Shown here: positions 1 through 7,862 of the stretch, piece by piece
How the letters are laid out: the number at the start of each line of letters is the position of its first letter
How positions within the stretch are numbered: position 1 is the first letter of the stretch
Origin: Oleiagrimonas soli
GTDB taxonomy: Bacteria > Pseudomonadota > Gammaproteobacteria > Xanthomonadales > Rhodanobacteraceae
Reading direction: 5' to 3'
Assembly: GCF_000761445.1 (NCBI RefSeq)
Contig: NZ_KN196470.1
Span: 1,906,823 to 1,970,822, forward strand
DNA: 64,000 nt
The notes under the pieces: generated by a model
Seen by the model: the letters and a program-made list of their open reading frames with translations, nothing else
Database searches by the model: none
What the model was told of the DNA's origin: nothing
Position numbers and translations under genes: made by a program

Positions 1-1
1 C

Positions 2-1009
2 CAGCTGTTTCCCGACCCGATCCTCGACGAAAAAGCGCCCGAGGGCGAGACCGTGTGGGAGAACGACGGCGTGCGCCTGTGGACGCTGGGTGACGACCGC
101 ATCGGCATCCTCTCGTTCAAGACCAAGATGAACACGGTCAACGACCATGTGCTCGACGGCATCCAGCAGGCCGTGCGCGTGGCTGAGGAAAAACTCGACG
201 CGATGGTGATCTGGCAGACCAGCGAACCGTTCTCCGCCGGCGCCGATCTCAAGGGCGCGCTGGGCCTGCTGCAGGAAGGCAAGCTAGCCGAATTCGAGGC
301 CATGGTCGCCAACTTCCAGGCCACCAGCATGGCCATCAAGTACGCGCAGATTCCGGTCGTCGCTGCCGTGCGCGGCCTGTGCCTGGGCGGCGGCTGCGAA
401 TTCCAGATGCACTCGGCGCGCACCGTCGCGGCACTGGAAAGCTACATCGGCCTGGTCGAGGCCGGCGTCGGCCTGCTGCCGGCGGGCGGCGGTCTGAAGG
501 AAATCGCCACGCGCTGCTCGGCCTCGCCGGTCGGCGACGCCTTCGACAACGTCAAGCGCTACTTCGAGACCGTGGCGATGGCCAAGGTCGCCGGCTCCGC
601 GCTGGAAGCCAAGGCCTTCGGCCTGCTGCGCGAATCCGACGTGGTGGTCTTCAACAGCTTCGAGCTGCTGTACGTCGCCAAGCAGCAGGCGCGCGCCCTG
701 GCCGAATCCGGCTATCGCCCGCCCCTGCCCGCACGCCACGTCACCGTCGCCGGCGACACCGGTACGGCCACGTTCAAGGCCATGCTGGTGAACATGCTGG
801 AGGGCTACTTCATCTCCAAGCACGACTACGAGATCGCCAGCCGCATCGCCGACACCCTGTGCGGCGGCGAGATCGAGCGCGGCAGCGAAGTCGACGAGGT
901 CTGGCTGCTGGCGCTGGAACGCAAGCACTTCGTCGCCCTGGCGCAGATGGAGAAGACCCAGGCGCGCATCGCCCACACCATGAAGACCGGTAAGCCCTTG
1001 CGCAACTGA
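2..1009 (+). CDS. 3-hydroxyacyl-CoA dehydrogenase / enoyl-CoA hydratase, C-terminal part (5' end outside window)
   Basis: The frame is open from base 2, so only the C-terminal ~335 residues are present. They form a crotonase (enoyl-CoA hydratase/isomerase) domain: FSAGADLKGAL matches the first oxyanion-hole loop and AAVRGLCLGGGCEF the second. A C-terminal crotonase domain is the FadN-type arrangement, with the NAD-binding dehydrogenase domains upstream. In FadB of E. coli the order is reversed. The enzyme would carry out hydration and NAD-dependent oxidation of acyl-CoA in beta-oxidation in the cytoplasm. A thiolase follows 135 bases downstream on the same strand, completing the cycle. The FadN-type assignment is inferred because the dehydrogenase half is not visible. 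Confidence 0.85.
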   Translation, partial: QLFPDPILDEKAPEGETVWENDGVRLWTLGDDRIGILSFKTKMNTVNDHVLDGIQQAVRVAEEKLDAMVIWQTSEPFSAGADLKGALGLLQEGKLAEFEAMVANFQATSMAIKYAQIPVVAAVRGLCLGGGCEFQMHSARTVAALESYIGLVEAGVGLLPAGGGLKEIATRCSASPVGDAFDNVKRYFETVAMAKVAGSALEAKAFGLLRESDVVVFNSFELLYVAKQQARALAESGYRPPLPARHVTVAGDTGTATFKAMLVNMLEGYFISKHDYEIASRIADTLCGGEIERGSEVDEVWLLALERKHFVALAQMEKTQARIAHTMKTGKPLRN

Positions 1010-1013
1010 TGCT

Positions 1014-1094
1014 CGTCATCCCGGCGCACGCCGGGACCCAGCGACTCCGCATCGAGCACACAGACACTGGGTTCCGGCTTGCGCCGGAATGACG
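1014..1094. repeat. Palindromic interspersed repeat (REP/BIME-like) between two fad genes
   Basis: Two 28-base arms, 1014-1041 and 1067-1094, are inverted copies of each other with three mismatches, separated by 25 bases. Each arm contains the core CCGGC(G/T)..GCCGG. The CGTCATyCCGGCG...CTGGG type of element is common between genes in proteobacterial genomes. As RNA it could fold into a long hairpin between the dehydrogenase and thiolase messages. Only one copy lies in this window. Confidence 0.75.
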
Positions 1095-1144
1095 ATCCAA
1101 ATACAGGCATGACGGGCATGACCCCGGCATGCAGGAGAATCCTC

Positions 1145-2350
1145 ATGAGCAAACAGATCCAGGACGCCTACATCGTCGCCACCACCCGCACGCCGGTCGG
1201 CAAGGCGCCACGCGGCGTGTTCCGCAACACCCGTCCCGACGACATGCTGGCGCACGTCATCCGCGCCGCCATGGAGCAGTGCCCGGGCATCGACCCGGCG
1301 CGCATCAGCGACGCCATCATCGGCTGCGCCATGCCCGAGGCCGAGCAAGGCATGAACGTGGCGCGCATCGGCGTGCTGCTGGCCGGCCTGCCCGACACCG
1401 TGCCGGGCGTGACCATCAACCGCTTCTGCTCGTCCGGCGTGCAGGCCGTGGCCATGGCCGCCGACCGCATCCGCCTGGGCGAGGCCGACCTGATGATCGC
1501 CGGCGGCACCGAATCCATGTCGATGGTGCCGATGATGGGCCACAAGGTGCAGATGAATCCGGCCATCTTCAACGACGACAACGTCGCCATCGCCTACGGC
1601 ATGGGCATCACCGCCGAGAAGGTCGCCGAACGCTGGAAGATCACCCGCGAGCAGCAGGACGCCTTCGCCGTCGAAAGCCACCGCCGCGCCCTCGCCGCCA
1701 TCGAAGCCGGCGAGTTCAAGGACGAGATCACGCCGTACACGCTGGACGACCGCTACCCGGACGTCGCCAACGGCAGCGTGCGCGAAGACCAGCGCATCAT
1801 CGACACCGACGAAGGCCCGCGCGCCGGCACCACGCCGGAAGTCCTCGCCAAGCTGCGCACCGTGTTCCGCAACGGCCAGTTCGGCGGCAGCGTGACCGCC
1901 GGCAACTCCTCGCAGATGTCCGACGGCGCCGGCGCGGTGATCCTCGCCAGCGAACAGGCCGTCAAGGACTACGGTCTGACGCCGCTGGCCCGCTTCGTGA
2001 AGTTCGACGTCGCCGGCGTGCCGCCGGACGTGATGGGCATCGGTCCCAAGGAAGCCATCCCGAAGGCGCTGAAAGCCGCCGGCCTCACGCAGGACCAGAT
2101 GGACTGGATCGAACTCAACGAAGCCTTCGCCGCACAGTCGCTGGCGGTGATGAAGGACCTCGATCTCGACCCGGCCAAGGTCAACCCGCTGGGCGGCGCC
2201 ATCGCCCTCGGCCACCCGCTGGGCGCCACCGGCGCCATCCGCGTCGCCACGCTCGTGCACGGCCTGCGTCGTCGCAAGCAGAAGTACGGGATGGTCACCA
2301 TGTGCATCGGCACCGGCATGGGCGCGGCGGGGATCTTCGAGGCGCTCTAA
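1145..2350 (+). CDS. Acetyl-CoA C-acyltransferase (beta-oxidation thiolase)
   Basis: A 401-residue thiolase, the usual length for the family. It cleaves 3-ketoacyl-CoA with CoA to give acetyl-CoA and a shortened acyl-CoA, the last step of beta-oxidation. The acyl-accepting cysteine is C95 in NRFCSSGVQA. The C-terminal motifs GGAIALGHPLGATGA and CIGTGMGAA supply the catalytic His and second Cys. Start 1145 is chosen because AGGAGA lies 6 bases upstream and the protein then begins MSKQIQDAYIV; an upstream ATG at 1079 would read through the palindromic repeat. It follows the multifunctional hydratase/dehydrogenase and is ended by a terminator, so it is probably the last gene of a fad operon. FadA versus FadI subclass is not decided. 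Confidence 0.93.
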   Translation: MSKQIQDAYIVATTRTPVGKAPRGVFRNTRPDDMLAHVIRAAMEQCPGIDPARISDAIIGCAMPEAEQGMNVARIGVLLAGLPDTVPGVTINRFCSSGVQAVAMAADRIRLGEADLMIAGGTESMSMVPMMGHKVQMNPAIFNDDNVAIAYGMGITAEKVAERWKITREQQDAFAVESHRRALAAIEAGEFKDEITPYTLDDRYPDVANGSVREDQRIIDTDEGPRAGTTPEVLAKLRTVFRNGQFGGSVTAGNSSQMSDGAGAVILASEQAVKDYGLTPLARFVKFDVAGVPPDVMGIGPKEAIPKALKAAGLTQDQMDWIELNEAFAAQSLAVMKDLDLDPAKVNPLGGAIALGHPLGATGAIRVATLVHGLRRRKQKYGMVTMCIGTGMGAAGIFEAL

Positions 2351-2372
2351 CCCACCCTGCAACATCACCACG

Positions 2373-2406
2373 AAAAACGGCAGCGCAATCACGCTGCCGT
2401 TTTTTT
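2373..2406 (+). terminator. Rho-independent terminator after thiolase
   Basis: A 9-bp stem (ACGGCAGCG / CGCTGCCGT, 2377-2385 with 2392-2400), a 6-base loop and seven T residues. It lies 22 bases after the thiolase stop. Confidence 0.9.
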
Positions 2407-2666
2407 ACACGACTCGCTTTTGAACCGGAGCTGTAGATCGAGCCCGATAAATCTCGACACGTCTGACAAAAACTGAACCGGCCCCGTTCTCCAGGAGATG
2501 GTCAAGGATGACCACGCGGTGCGCTGCCACGGGCGTTACACAAACCGGCAACTGCGCTGAGGTCGTCCCTTTTATGTTCGTGGCCGATGGGTGCATCCGT
2601 TAGGGACGAGAACGCATCTAAGTAGTCGATGTCGCCACATGAGCGACTGCCAAGGATCGACTGCCC
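2407..2666. other. Non-coding stretch between terminator and serine hydrolase
   Basis: No convincing gene on either strand. Base composition is more AT-rich than the flanking fad operon. GTTAGGG at 2599-2605 looks like an attC R' box, but no partner box is visible upstream. It presumably holds the promoter of the following gene. Confidence 0.4.
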
Positions 2667-4190
2667 ATGAACAACCGCAACCCCTTCCCGCCATGCCTGA
2701 TCCGCAAAGCCGTACTGGCTTCACTGCTTTGGACAGTGCTGACCGTCAGCTGCCTGGCTGCGCCATCGGCAGTAAAACCGCCATCTCAAGTAACGCTTCC
2801 GGACACACCCGCAGGGCGTCTCGCCGGCGAATTGATCCATCATGTCGATACAGACAGCACGGCACATATCCGGAAGTGGGTGCCCAGTCTCCTTGCCGCG
2901 TCCATGGACCCGGGTGATCGCAAGGACTTTGTGGAGAGCATGGTCTCGGCCGCCCGCGACAGTGGCGGCCTGCAGATATTCGACATACGCAGCAACGCGC
3001 GACGCCCCGGGTTCATCCAGGTGGCCGTCAAGGCACGTCGCGGCGACACACATGCCTTGCTCGTGCTGAACGTCGATGCTGCGCATGCCGGCAAACTCGA
3101 CCAGGCAATACTGTGGCCCATGCAAGATCCGGCGCTGTATGCAGGTTGGCCGAAGGGGGCGGTTTCTCACGCCAGACTGCGCCAACTGATCCAGGGGGCG
3201 CTCGATCGATTGGTGCGCACGGAAGACTTCTCCGGATGCCTGACGGTCGTGGATGGCGGCCATATGATCTTCGATGCATGCCGTGGCCTTGCCGAACGCA
3301 GCTTCGGCGTACCAGTGAATCATCAGACCCGTTTCCGCATCGCCTCGATGGGCAAGATGTTCACGGCCGTCGCCATCGCGCAACTGGTGCAGGCGGGCAA
3401 GCTGTCATGGAACGACACCCTGGCCAAGTGGGTACCGGAATATCCCGATCAGGCAACGGCGAAGAAGATCACCGTGTGGGAATTGCTGCACCACACCTCC
3501 GGCCTGGGCGACTACATGGTGCCGGCGTTCTTCGAGCATCGTGAACGCTACGTCCACCCGGTCGACTATCTTCGCTTGATTGCCCGCCAGCCGCTTGTGA
3601 GCGCACCGGGCAAGCAATGGAATTACAGCAATTCCGGCTATGTGCTGCTCGGTCGGATCATCGAGAATGTTTCCGGTGAAAGTTATTTCGACTACGTCCA
3701 GCACCACATCTTCGCGCCCGCGCACATGCTGTCCAGCGGCTTCAGCAGCATCGACCAGGTCGTCCCGAAGCTGGCGGTTGGCTACTACCACGACGCCTTG
3801 TTCTCCAAGGCCTGGAAGGCCAACTGGTTGAAACTTCCCTACATGGCAGCTCCGGATGGCGGCGGTTACTCCACCAACGCCGACATGCTCCGTTTCGCCA
3901 AGGCAATGCGCGACGGAACGCTGCTGAAGCCTGCAACTCTGGCAAAGATGTTCGATGACGAGGTACCGGCCGGTCCGGGCTGGAATGCAGCTGGCTTCGG
4001 TGACCGTCTCTCGCACGGTCGCCACATTCGTGGCAAGGTCGGCGGCATCGAGGGTACGACGGCTGATCTGCAAATGGTCTGGGAGACCGGCGCGACCGTA
4101 GTCATGACCAGCAATGAAGGACCGTCGGAAAACTGGATGCTGGTCGAACGCATTGCCGACCTACTCTCCGCCGAAGGTACCAAGCGCTGA
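2667..4190 (+). CDS. Secreted serine hydrolase of the beta-lactamase / penicillin-binding-protein-like family
   Basis: A 507-residue protein with an N-terminal signal peptide (hydrophobic run around residues 14-31 ending near CLAAPS), so probably periplasmic. After a ~180-residue N-terminal region of unknown role, the C-terminal ~310 residues are a class C beta-lactamase-like domain. It has the nucleophile motif S227-M-G-K230 and the second motif Y320-S-N, followed by GKVGGIEG near the position of the third motif. The family includes esterases, D-amino peptidases and carboxypeptidases, so the substrate cannot be read from sequence. The gene stands alone after a terminator and before integron-type cassettes, and its codon use is less GC-biased than its neighbours, so acquisition by transfer is possible. 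AAGGA lies 11 bases before the ATG. Confidence 0.85.
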   Translation: MNNRNPFPPCLIRKAVLASLLWTVLTVSCLAAPSAVKPPSQVTLPDTPAGRLAGELIHHVDTDSTAHIRKWVPSLLAASMDPGDRKDFVESMVSAARDSGGLQIFDIRSNARRPGFIQVAVKARRGDTHALLVLNVDAAHAGKLDQAILWPMQDPALYAGWPKGAVSHARLRQLIQGALDRLVRTEDFSGCLTVVDGGHMIFDACRGLAERSFGVPVNHQTRFRIASMGKMFTAVAIAQLVQAGKLSWNDTLAKWVPEYPDQATAKKITVWELLHHTSGLGDYMVPAFFEHRERYVHPVDYLRLIARQPLVSAPGKQWNYSNSGYVLLGRIIENVSGESYFDYVQHHIFAPAHMLSSGFSSIDQVVPKLAVGYYHDALFSKAWKANWLKLPYMAAPDGGGYSTNADMLRFAKAMRDGTLLKPATLAKMFDDEVPAGPGWNAAGFGDRLSHGRHIRGKVGGIEGTTADLQMVWETGATVVMTSNEGPSENWMLVERIADLLSAEGTKR

Positions 4191-4304
4191 CCCCGGTTCA
4201 AAAATTGTTCCTGGCACCTTTTTTAACAGGCCCCTTTTTTATATCCACACAGATGAAGCGCTAAAATAGATAGCAAGAAATTTAGTATCAACTAAGGAGT
4301 CAGC

Positions 4305-4568
4305 ATGTCCAGGTATCTAGTAGAGTTTGTTGGCCACAAGGACCATGCCACGACAACAAAGAGTTACACGGTCGAGGCAGACAGTGAGTCGAGCGCAGAA
4401 ACGTTTGCATTGGCGCAATTGCGTTCAAATATTTTCTACACGGAATACTCTTGGTCTGTAAAGCGCATACAAGAGCGCTTAGAAATATATCAACACATCG
4501 ATGCGCAACTTCTGGCGCCTAACAATTCGCTCAAGCAGACTGGCGAAAAAGCACCACCAGCCGCTTAA
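4305..4568 (+). CDS. Cassette-borne hypothetical protein (87 aa)
   Basis: A small soluble protein beginning MSRYLVEFVGHKD, with no family recognised. AAGGAG lies 7 bases before the ATG. The C-terminal ~17 residues (NNSLKQTGEKAPPAA) are translated from the attC site itself, which often happens in integron cassettes, so that tail is unlikely to be functionally selected. Base composition is AT-rich relative to the chromosome. No signal peptide or membrane segment is apparent. Function unknown. Confidence 0.6.
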   Translation: MSRYLVEFVGHKDHATTTKSYTVEADSESSAETFALAQLRSNIFYTEYSWSVKRIQERLEIYQHIDAQLLAPNNSLKQTGEKAPPAA

Positions 4569-4582
4569 CTCAAGCGTTAGGA
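4517..4582 (+). repeat. attC recombination site 1
   Basis: Starts with the R'' box GCCTAAC (4517-4523) and ends with the R' box GTTAGGA (4576-4582). The inner boxes AATTCGCTCAAGC and GCTTAACTCAAGC are near matches to those of the classic aadA-type 59-base element. The 3' end also supplies the AGGAGG ribosome-binding site of the next ORF. Confidence 0.85.
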
Positions 4583-4593
4583 GGTCTTCCGAG

Positions 4594-5148
4594 ATGATGC
4601 CAATTAGCGACTTAATAAATTATTACGGCCCACTTAACGACGATGTAGAACGCTGCCTCGTGGGTATAGAGACCGGTGAAGATAGGGAGTATTGGCATCG
4701 TTCTTATTTGCGCTGCCTTTGTACTTTTGTCGAGGCCAGGGTTCATTTACTCAAAATGGAGCTAAAAGTCAACGACCATTTGATTGACCACACTAAGCTT
4801 TCTCCAGAGATCTTTGGCTTCCTAGAAGGCACGGAATGGAGTGTAATAGAAAACGGTGAGATTAAGTCACGTGTAAAAATAATACCGCCTGCCGATGAGC
4901 TGAAGGCAGTCATAAAGATTCTTGGCTCCTTCTACCCTAAGTTGCTGTGGGATTTCAGTTCGCAACGCTGGTCAAGAGTTAAGGCGCTCTATAAATCTCG
5001 CAACGCTTTGGTTCATCCTAAAAAACCTGAGGATTTATCTATTACAGACGTAGAGATACAAAATTTTGAGCAATTTAGGTCTGACTTTCTTCATTGGTCT
5101 GCTTCGATTTATGCCGAAGCATGGGGCGAACCCGAGGGTCACCCCTAA
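4594..5148 (+). CDS. Cassette-borne hypothetical protein with a HEPN-like R-x4-H motif (184 aa)
   Basis: A 184-residue soluble protein beginning MMPISDLINYYG, with no close family recognised. The start is set by AGGAGG in the preceding attC, 8-9 bases before ATG; a longer frame from 4501 would be translated backward into attC1. The C-terminal third contains SRNALVHPKK with R136-N-x3-H141, the form of motif that marks the catalytic centre of HEPN ribonucleases. HEPN proteins act in toxin-antitoxin and phage-defence systems, so a stress or defence role is possible but inferred. The stop codon overlaps the R'' box of attC2. AT-rich composition indicates transfer. Confidence 0.65.
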   Translation: MMPISDLINYYGPLNDDVERCLVGIETGEDREYWHRSYLRCLCTFVEARVHLLKMELKVNDHLIDHTKLSPEIFGFLEGTEWSVIENGEIKSRVKIIPPADELKAVIKILGSFYPKLLWDFSSQRWSRVKALYKSRNALVHPKKPEDLSITDVEIQNFEQFRSDFLHWSASIYAEAWGEPEGHP

Positions 5149-5215
5149 CAAATGAATGAAGCCAACCAATTTTCCACCGCCACTCCAAATTGGCGTTTTA
5201 TTCAACGCGTTAGGG
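5143..5215 (+). repeat. attC recombination site 2
   Basis: Perfectly complementary outer boxes CCCTAAC (5143-5149) and GTTAGGG (5209-5215). The inner arms AATGAATGAAGCCAA and TTGGCGTTTTATTCAA pair with the unpaired bases typical of attC. Length 73 bases. Confidence 0.85.
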
Positions 5216-5604
5216 CTCATATGGGCGTTTCCCCAACGGGGAAAAAGGAACGGAGGCAATTAATCGCGGCCGAAGAGCCCCATCTGCCCCCCTCCCCTTC
5301 GGTAGCGGCGGAGGGTGGAGGATCAGGCCCGCAGGGTGGCGCACAGGGATGTGCGCCAGTGTTTCGTCAGCACAGGATGTGCTGTCGACCCTCCCCCCCG
5401 GAACCCGGAGCGGACCTGGAGGAGCGAAGCTCCGGAAGGCGCGGACGCTGGGGTGCCCTTCTTTTGGTTCGCACCACAGGCACTCCCTCCGGTCGTTTTC
5501 TTGGGCAAGCAAGAAAACGAACCCGGCCGGCGGAGCCGGTCGGAACGCTCTTGAAGACCCGGCAGACTGCATCATGGCGCAACCCGCCCAGAACGCGTCC
5601 CGCC
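5216..5604. repeat. Repeat-rich non-coding region with several palindromes
   Basis: No supported gene. It holds nested short palindromes: GCGCACAGGGATGTGCGC near 5341-5358, CAGCACAGGATGTGCTG near 5369-5385, and a perfect 10-bp inverted repeat CGTTTTCTTG / CAAGAAAACG (5494-5503 with 5510-5519). The mix of CAGGATGTG units and a GGGCAAGCAAG hairpin resembles intergenic repeats common in Xanthomonadales. It abuts the cassette array. Confidence 0.5.
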
Positions 5605-6039
5605 CTACTCCGCGATGGTCTCCCCACTACCACCAAGCGGTTCAGGAAAATCACGAAACTTGGTCAGACCGTCATGCATCGGCAGCACGGTTTCCTGGTA
5701 GTTGGCGTGAACGCCGGGAGCGAACTCGAAATCCTCGATGACCGCCGCGAACACGTCGATCAGCCCCCACTCCGGATGCTCGGTGAACAGGTGGCCGCCG
5801 CAGGTCGAACACCAGTAGCGCACGCTGCGCGGGTGCTTGGCGTAGTGCGCCAGCTTGTCCTGACCCTTGCGCACCTTCACGGCGTCCTTGGGCCAGAGAC
5901 TGAAGGCGTTGACGGGACCGGCCGACCATTCCCGGCAGGACGCGCAATGGCAGTAGCCCATGCCTTCGGGTTGACCGCTGATCTCGAGTTCCACCGCGCC
6001 GCAGAAACAACGGGCGACGTGCGTGTCTGACGTGCTCAT
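5605..6039 (-). CDS. GFA / CENP-V family zinc-binding protein
   Basis: A 144-residue cytoplasmic protein of the glutathione-dependent formaldehyde-activating enzyme (GFA) family. The zinc-binding cysteines are visible as CFCGAVE near the N-terminus, CHCASCR around residues 31-36 and CSTCGGHLF around 78-86. Family members have been linked to S-hydroxymethylglutathione formation, but most bacterial paralogues are uncharacterised and no formaldehyde dehydrogenase lies nearby, so the substrate is unknown. ATG at 6039; the gene stands alone, 104 bases beyond the 3' end of recJ. Confidence 0.85.
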   Translation of the reverse strand: MSTSDTHVARCFCGAVELEISGQPEGMGYCHCASCREWSAGPVNAFSLWPKDAVKVRKGQDKLAHYAKHPRSVRYWCSTCGGHLFTEHPEWGLIDVFAAVIEDFEFAPGVHANYQETVLPMHDGLTKFRDFPEPLGGSGETIAE

Positions 6040-6143
6040 GGCCGTGCCTCCATCGCATACACCGTCGCATCATCATGCGAGCGATGGCCGCGAACCGCAA
6101 TCGGCCGCACGGATGCCCTTGCTCGATGTCGTCTACGTCGGCG

Positions 6144-7862
6144 TCAAGCCGGTTCGACGTGGCGCAGCAACAGTCGCGGGGTTTCCCGGCCCTGCCAGTC
6201 GTTGACGACAAGGCTGTAGGCGGCGCGAACGTGGGTCAGTTCCGGCAATTCGGGATCGACGTTGAACATCACGGCATCGATCAGGCTGCCGTCGCGCGGA
6301 TCGCGCAGATGGAAGCGCGCATGCGCGCCGGTGCTGCCCATCGGCCGCCGCCGCAGGCATTCAAAGGTGTTCTCGAACAGCGGTTCCGGGAACGCCTGCC
6401 CCCAGGGGCCGGCCAGACGCAGATCGCGCGCCAACGCCAGCGTCATTTCGCCTGCATCCAGTTCGCCGTCGGTCCACAGGACGGACTCCAGCCATTCGGG
6501 CTGCATGCGGTCGCGGACCACGTCGTCGAAGGCCTGCGCGAAGGCGTCGAAGCGATCCACGGCCAAGCTGAGTCCGGCCGCCATCGCGTGACCGCCGAAC
6601 GGTCCCATCAAACCCGGGTGGCGAGCATCGACCTCGGCCAGCGCATCGCGCACGTGGAAGCCGGGAATCGAGCGCGCCGAGCCGCGCAGCACCTCGCTGC
6701 CCGCATCGGACGGCGCGAACGCCACCACCGGCCGGTGCAGCCGCTCCTTCAGGCGCGAGGCCACCAGACCGACCACGCCGGGATGCCAGCCGGCGTCGTA
6801 CAAGGCGACGCCGGTCGCGTCCGGCACGTCGGCGTTCTCGACCATGCGTTCGGCTTCGGTCACCATGTCGGTCTGCAGCTGGCGGCGTTCGCTGTTGATC
6901 GACGACAGCAATTCGGCCAGCTCGCGCGCGTGTCCGGCGTCGTCGGTGAGCAGGCACGCCACGCCCAGCGTCATGTCCTCCAGGCGACCGGCAGCGTTCA
7001 GCCGCGGTCCGATGGAAAAGCCCATGTCCGACGCGGTCAACGTGGCGGCGCTTCGGCCGCTGGCTTCGATCAGCGCTTGCAACCCGACACAGCCGCGACC
7101 GGCGCGGATGCGGCGCAGGCCGTTCTCGACCAGCACGCGGTTGTTGCGATCCAGCGGCACCACGTCGGCCACCGTGCCCAGCGCCACCAGGTCCAGCAGC
7201 GACGCCAGATTCGGACGTTCGCCGTGCGCGAAACGTCCATCGCGCTCCAGGCGCGCGCGCAACGCCAGCAGCAGATAGAACATCACCCCGACGCCGGCCA
7301 GCGCCTTGCTCGGAAAGGCATCGCCGGGCAGGTTCGGATTGACGATGGCGTCGGCCTCGGGCAACTGCGGCCCGGGCAGATGGTGATCGGTGACGACCAC
7401 ACGGATGCCGCGCGCGTGCGCGGCGGCGACGCCGGCCACGCTGGCGATGCCGTTGTCGACCGTGACCAGCACGTCCGGCGGCTCGTCGAGCGAAGCCACC
7501 AGCGCCGGACTCAGACCGTAGCCGTGCTCGAAGCGGTTCGGCACCACGAAGCCCACGTTTCCCGCGCCGAGCATGTGCAGACCACGCACCGCGACGGCCA
7601 TGCCGGTCGCGCCGTCGCAGTCGTAGTCGCCGGCCACGACGATGCGCCGATCCGTCGCGATGGCCTGCGCCAGCACCTCGACGGCAGCATCGAGTCCACC
7701 CATCGCCTGCGGTGGCGTCAGCGAGGCCAGGCCGTGATCGAGCTGCTGCGCGGTCTTCACGCCTCGCGCCAGGTAGATGCGGCGCAGCACCGGATGCAGG
7801 TCCTGCGGCCAGTCGATGCGGACGTCCGGACAAACGCGTCGGCGCAGCGTCGTGCGCTTCAT
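6144..7862 (-). CDS. recJ: Single-stranded-DNA-specific exonuclease RecJ
   Basis: 572 residues, close to the E. coli protein. RecJ degrades single-stranded DNA 5' to 3' in RecF-pathway recombination and mismatch repair. The DHH-family metal motifs are present: GDYDCDGATG around residue 70, VDNGIA, then VVTDHHLPG. The C-terminal DHHA1 region has GPFGGHAMAAG. ATG at 7862 with AAGGTGG upstream is preferred over longer frames, which would run through the neighbouring gene. The start overlaps the stop of the upstream gene as ATGA, so the two are translationally coupled. Confidence 0.95.
   Translation of the reverse strand: MKRTTLRRRVCPDVRIDWPQDLHPVLRRIYLARGVKTAQQLDHGLASLTPPQAMGGLDAAVEVLAQAIATDRRIVVAGDYDCDGATGMAVAVRGLHMLGAGNVGFVVPNRFEHGYGLSPALVASLDEPPDVLVTVDNGIASVAGVAAAHARGIRVVVTDHHLPGPQLPEADAIVNPNLPGDAFPSKALAGVGVMFYLLLALRARLERDGRFAHGERPNLASLLDLVALGTVADVVPLDRNNRVLVENGLRRIRAGRGCVGLQALIEASGRSAATLTASDMGFSIGPRLNAAGRLEDMTLGVACLLTDDAGHARELAELLSSINSERRQLQTDMVTEAERMVENADVPDATGVALYDAGWHPGVVGLVASRLKERLHRPVVAFAPSDAGSEVLRGSARSIPGFHVRDALAEVDARHPGLMGPFGGHAMAAGLSLAVDRFDAFAQAFDDVVRDRMQPEWLESVLWTDGELDAGEMTLALARDLRLAGPWGQAFPEPLFENTFECLRRRPMGSTGAHARFHLRDPRDGSLIDAVMFNVDPELPELTHVRAAYSLVVNDWQGRETPRLLLRHVEPA

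Larger units (their letters stand above)
4305..5215 (+). mobile_element. Two-cassette integron-type array without integrase (CALIN-like)
   Basis: Two short same-strand ORFs are each followed by a recognisable attC recombination site (4517-4582 and 5143-5215). Each stop codon falls inside or at the edge of its attC, as is typical for gene cassettes. The stretch is clearly more AT-rich than flanking DNA. No tyrosine recombinase (intI) or attI is visible, so this matches the definition of a cluster of attC sites lacking an integrase. Cassette 2 runs from the crossover in GTTAGG at 4576/4577 to 5209. The left boundary of cassette 1 could not be placed. Confidence 0.75.

Noticed and set aside
2599-2605. 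GTTAGGG as a possible attC or attI end making the serine hydrolase a third cassette
   Set aside because: No RYYYAAC partner or inner arms within a reasonable distance upstream, and no attC between 4190 and 4305.
5152-6030. Plus-strand frame of ~290 residues beginning in attC2
   Set aside because: It runs through the repeat block and antisense to the GFA-family gene; low-complexity and unsupported.
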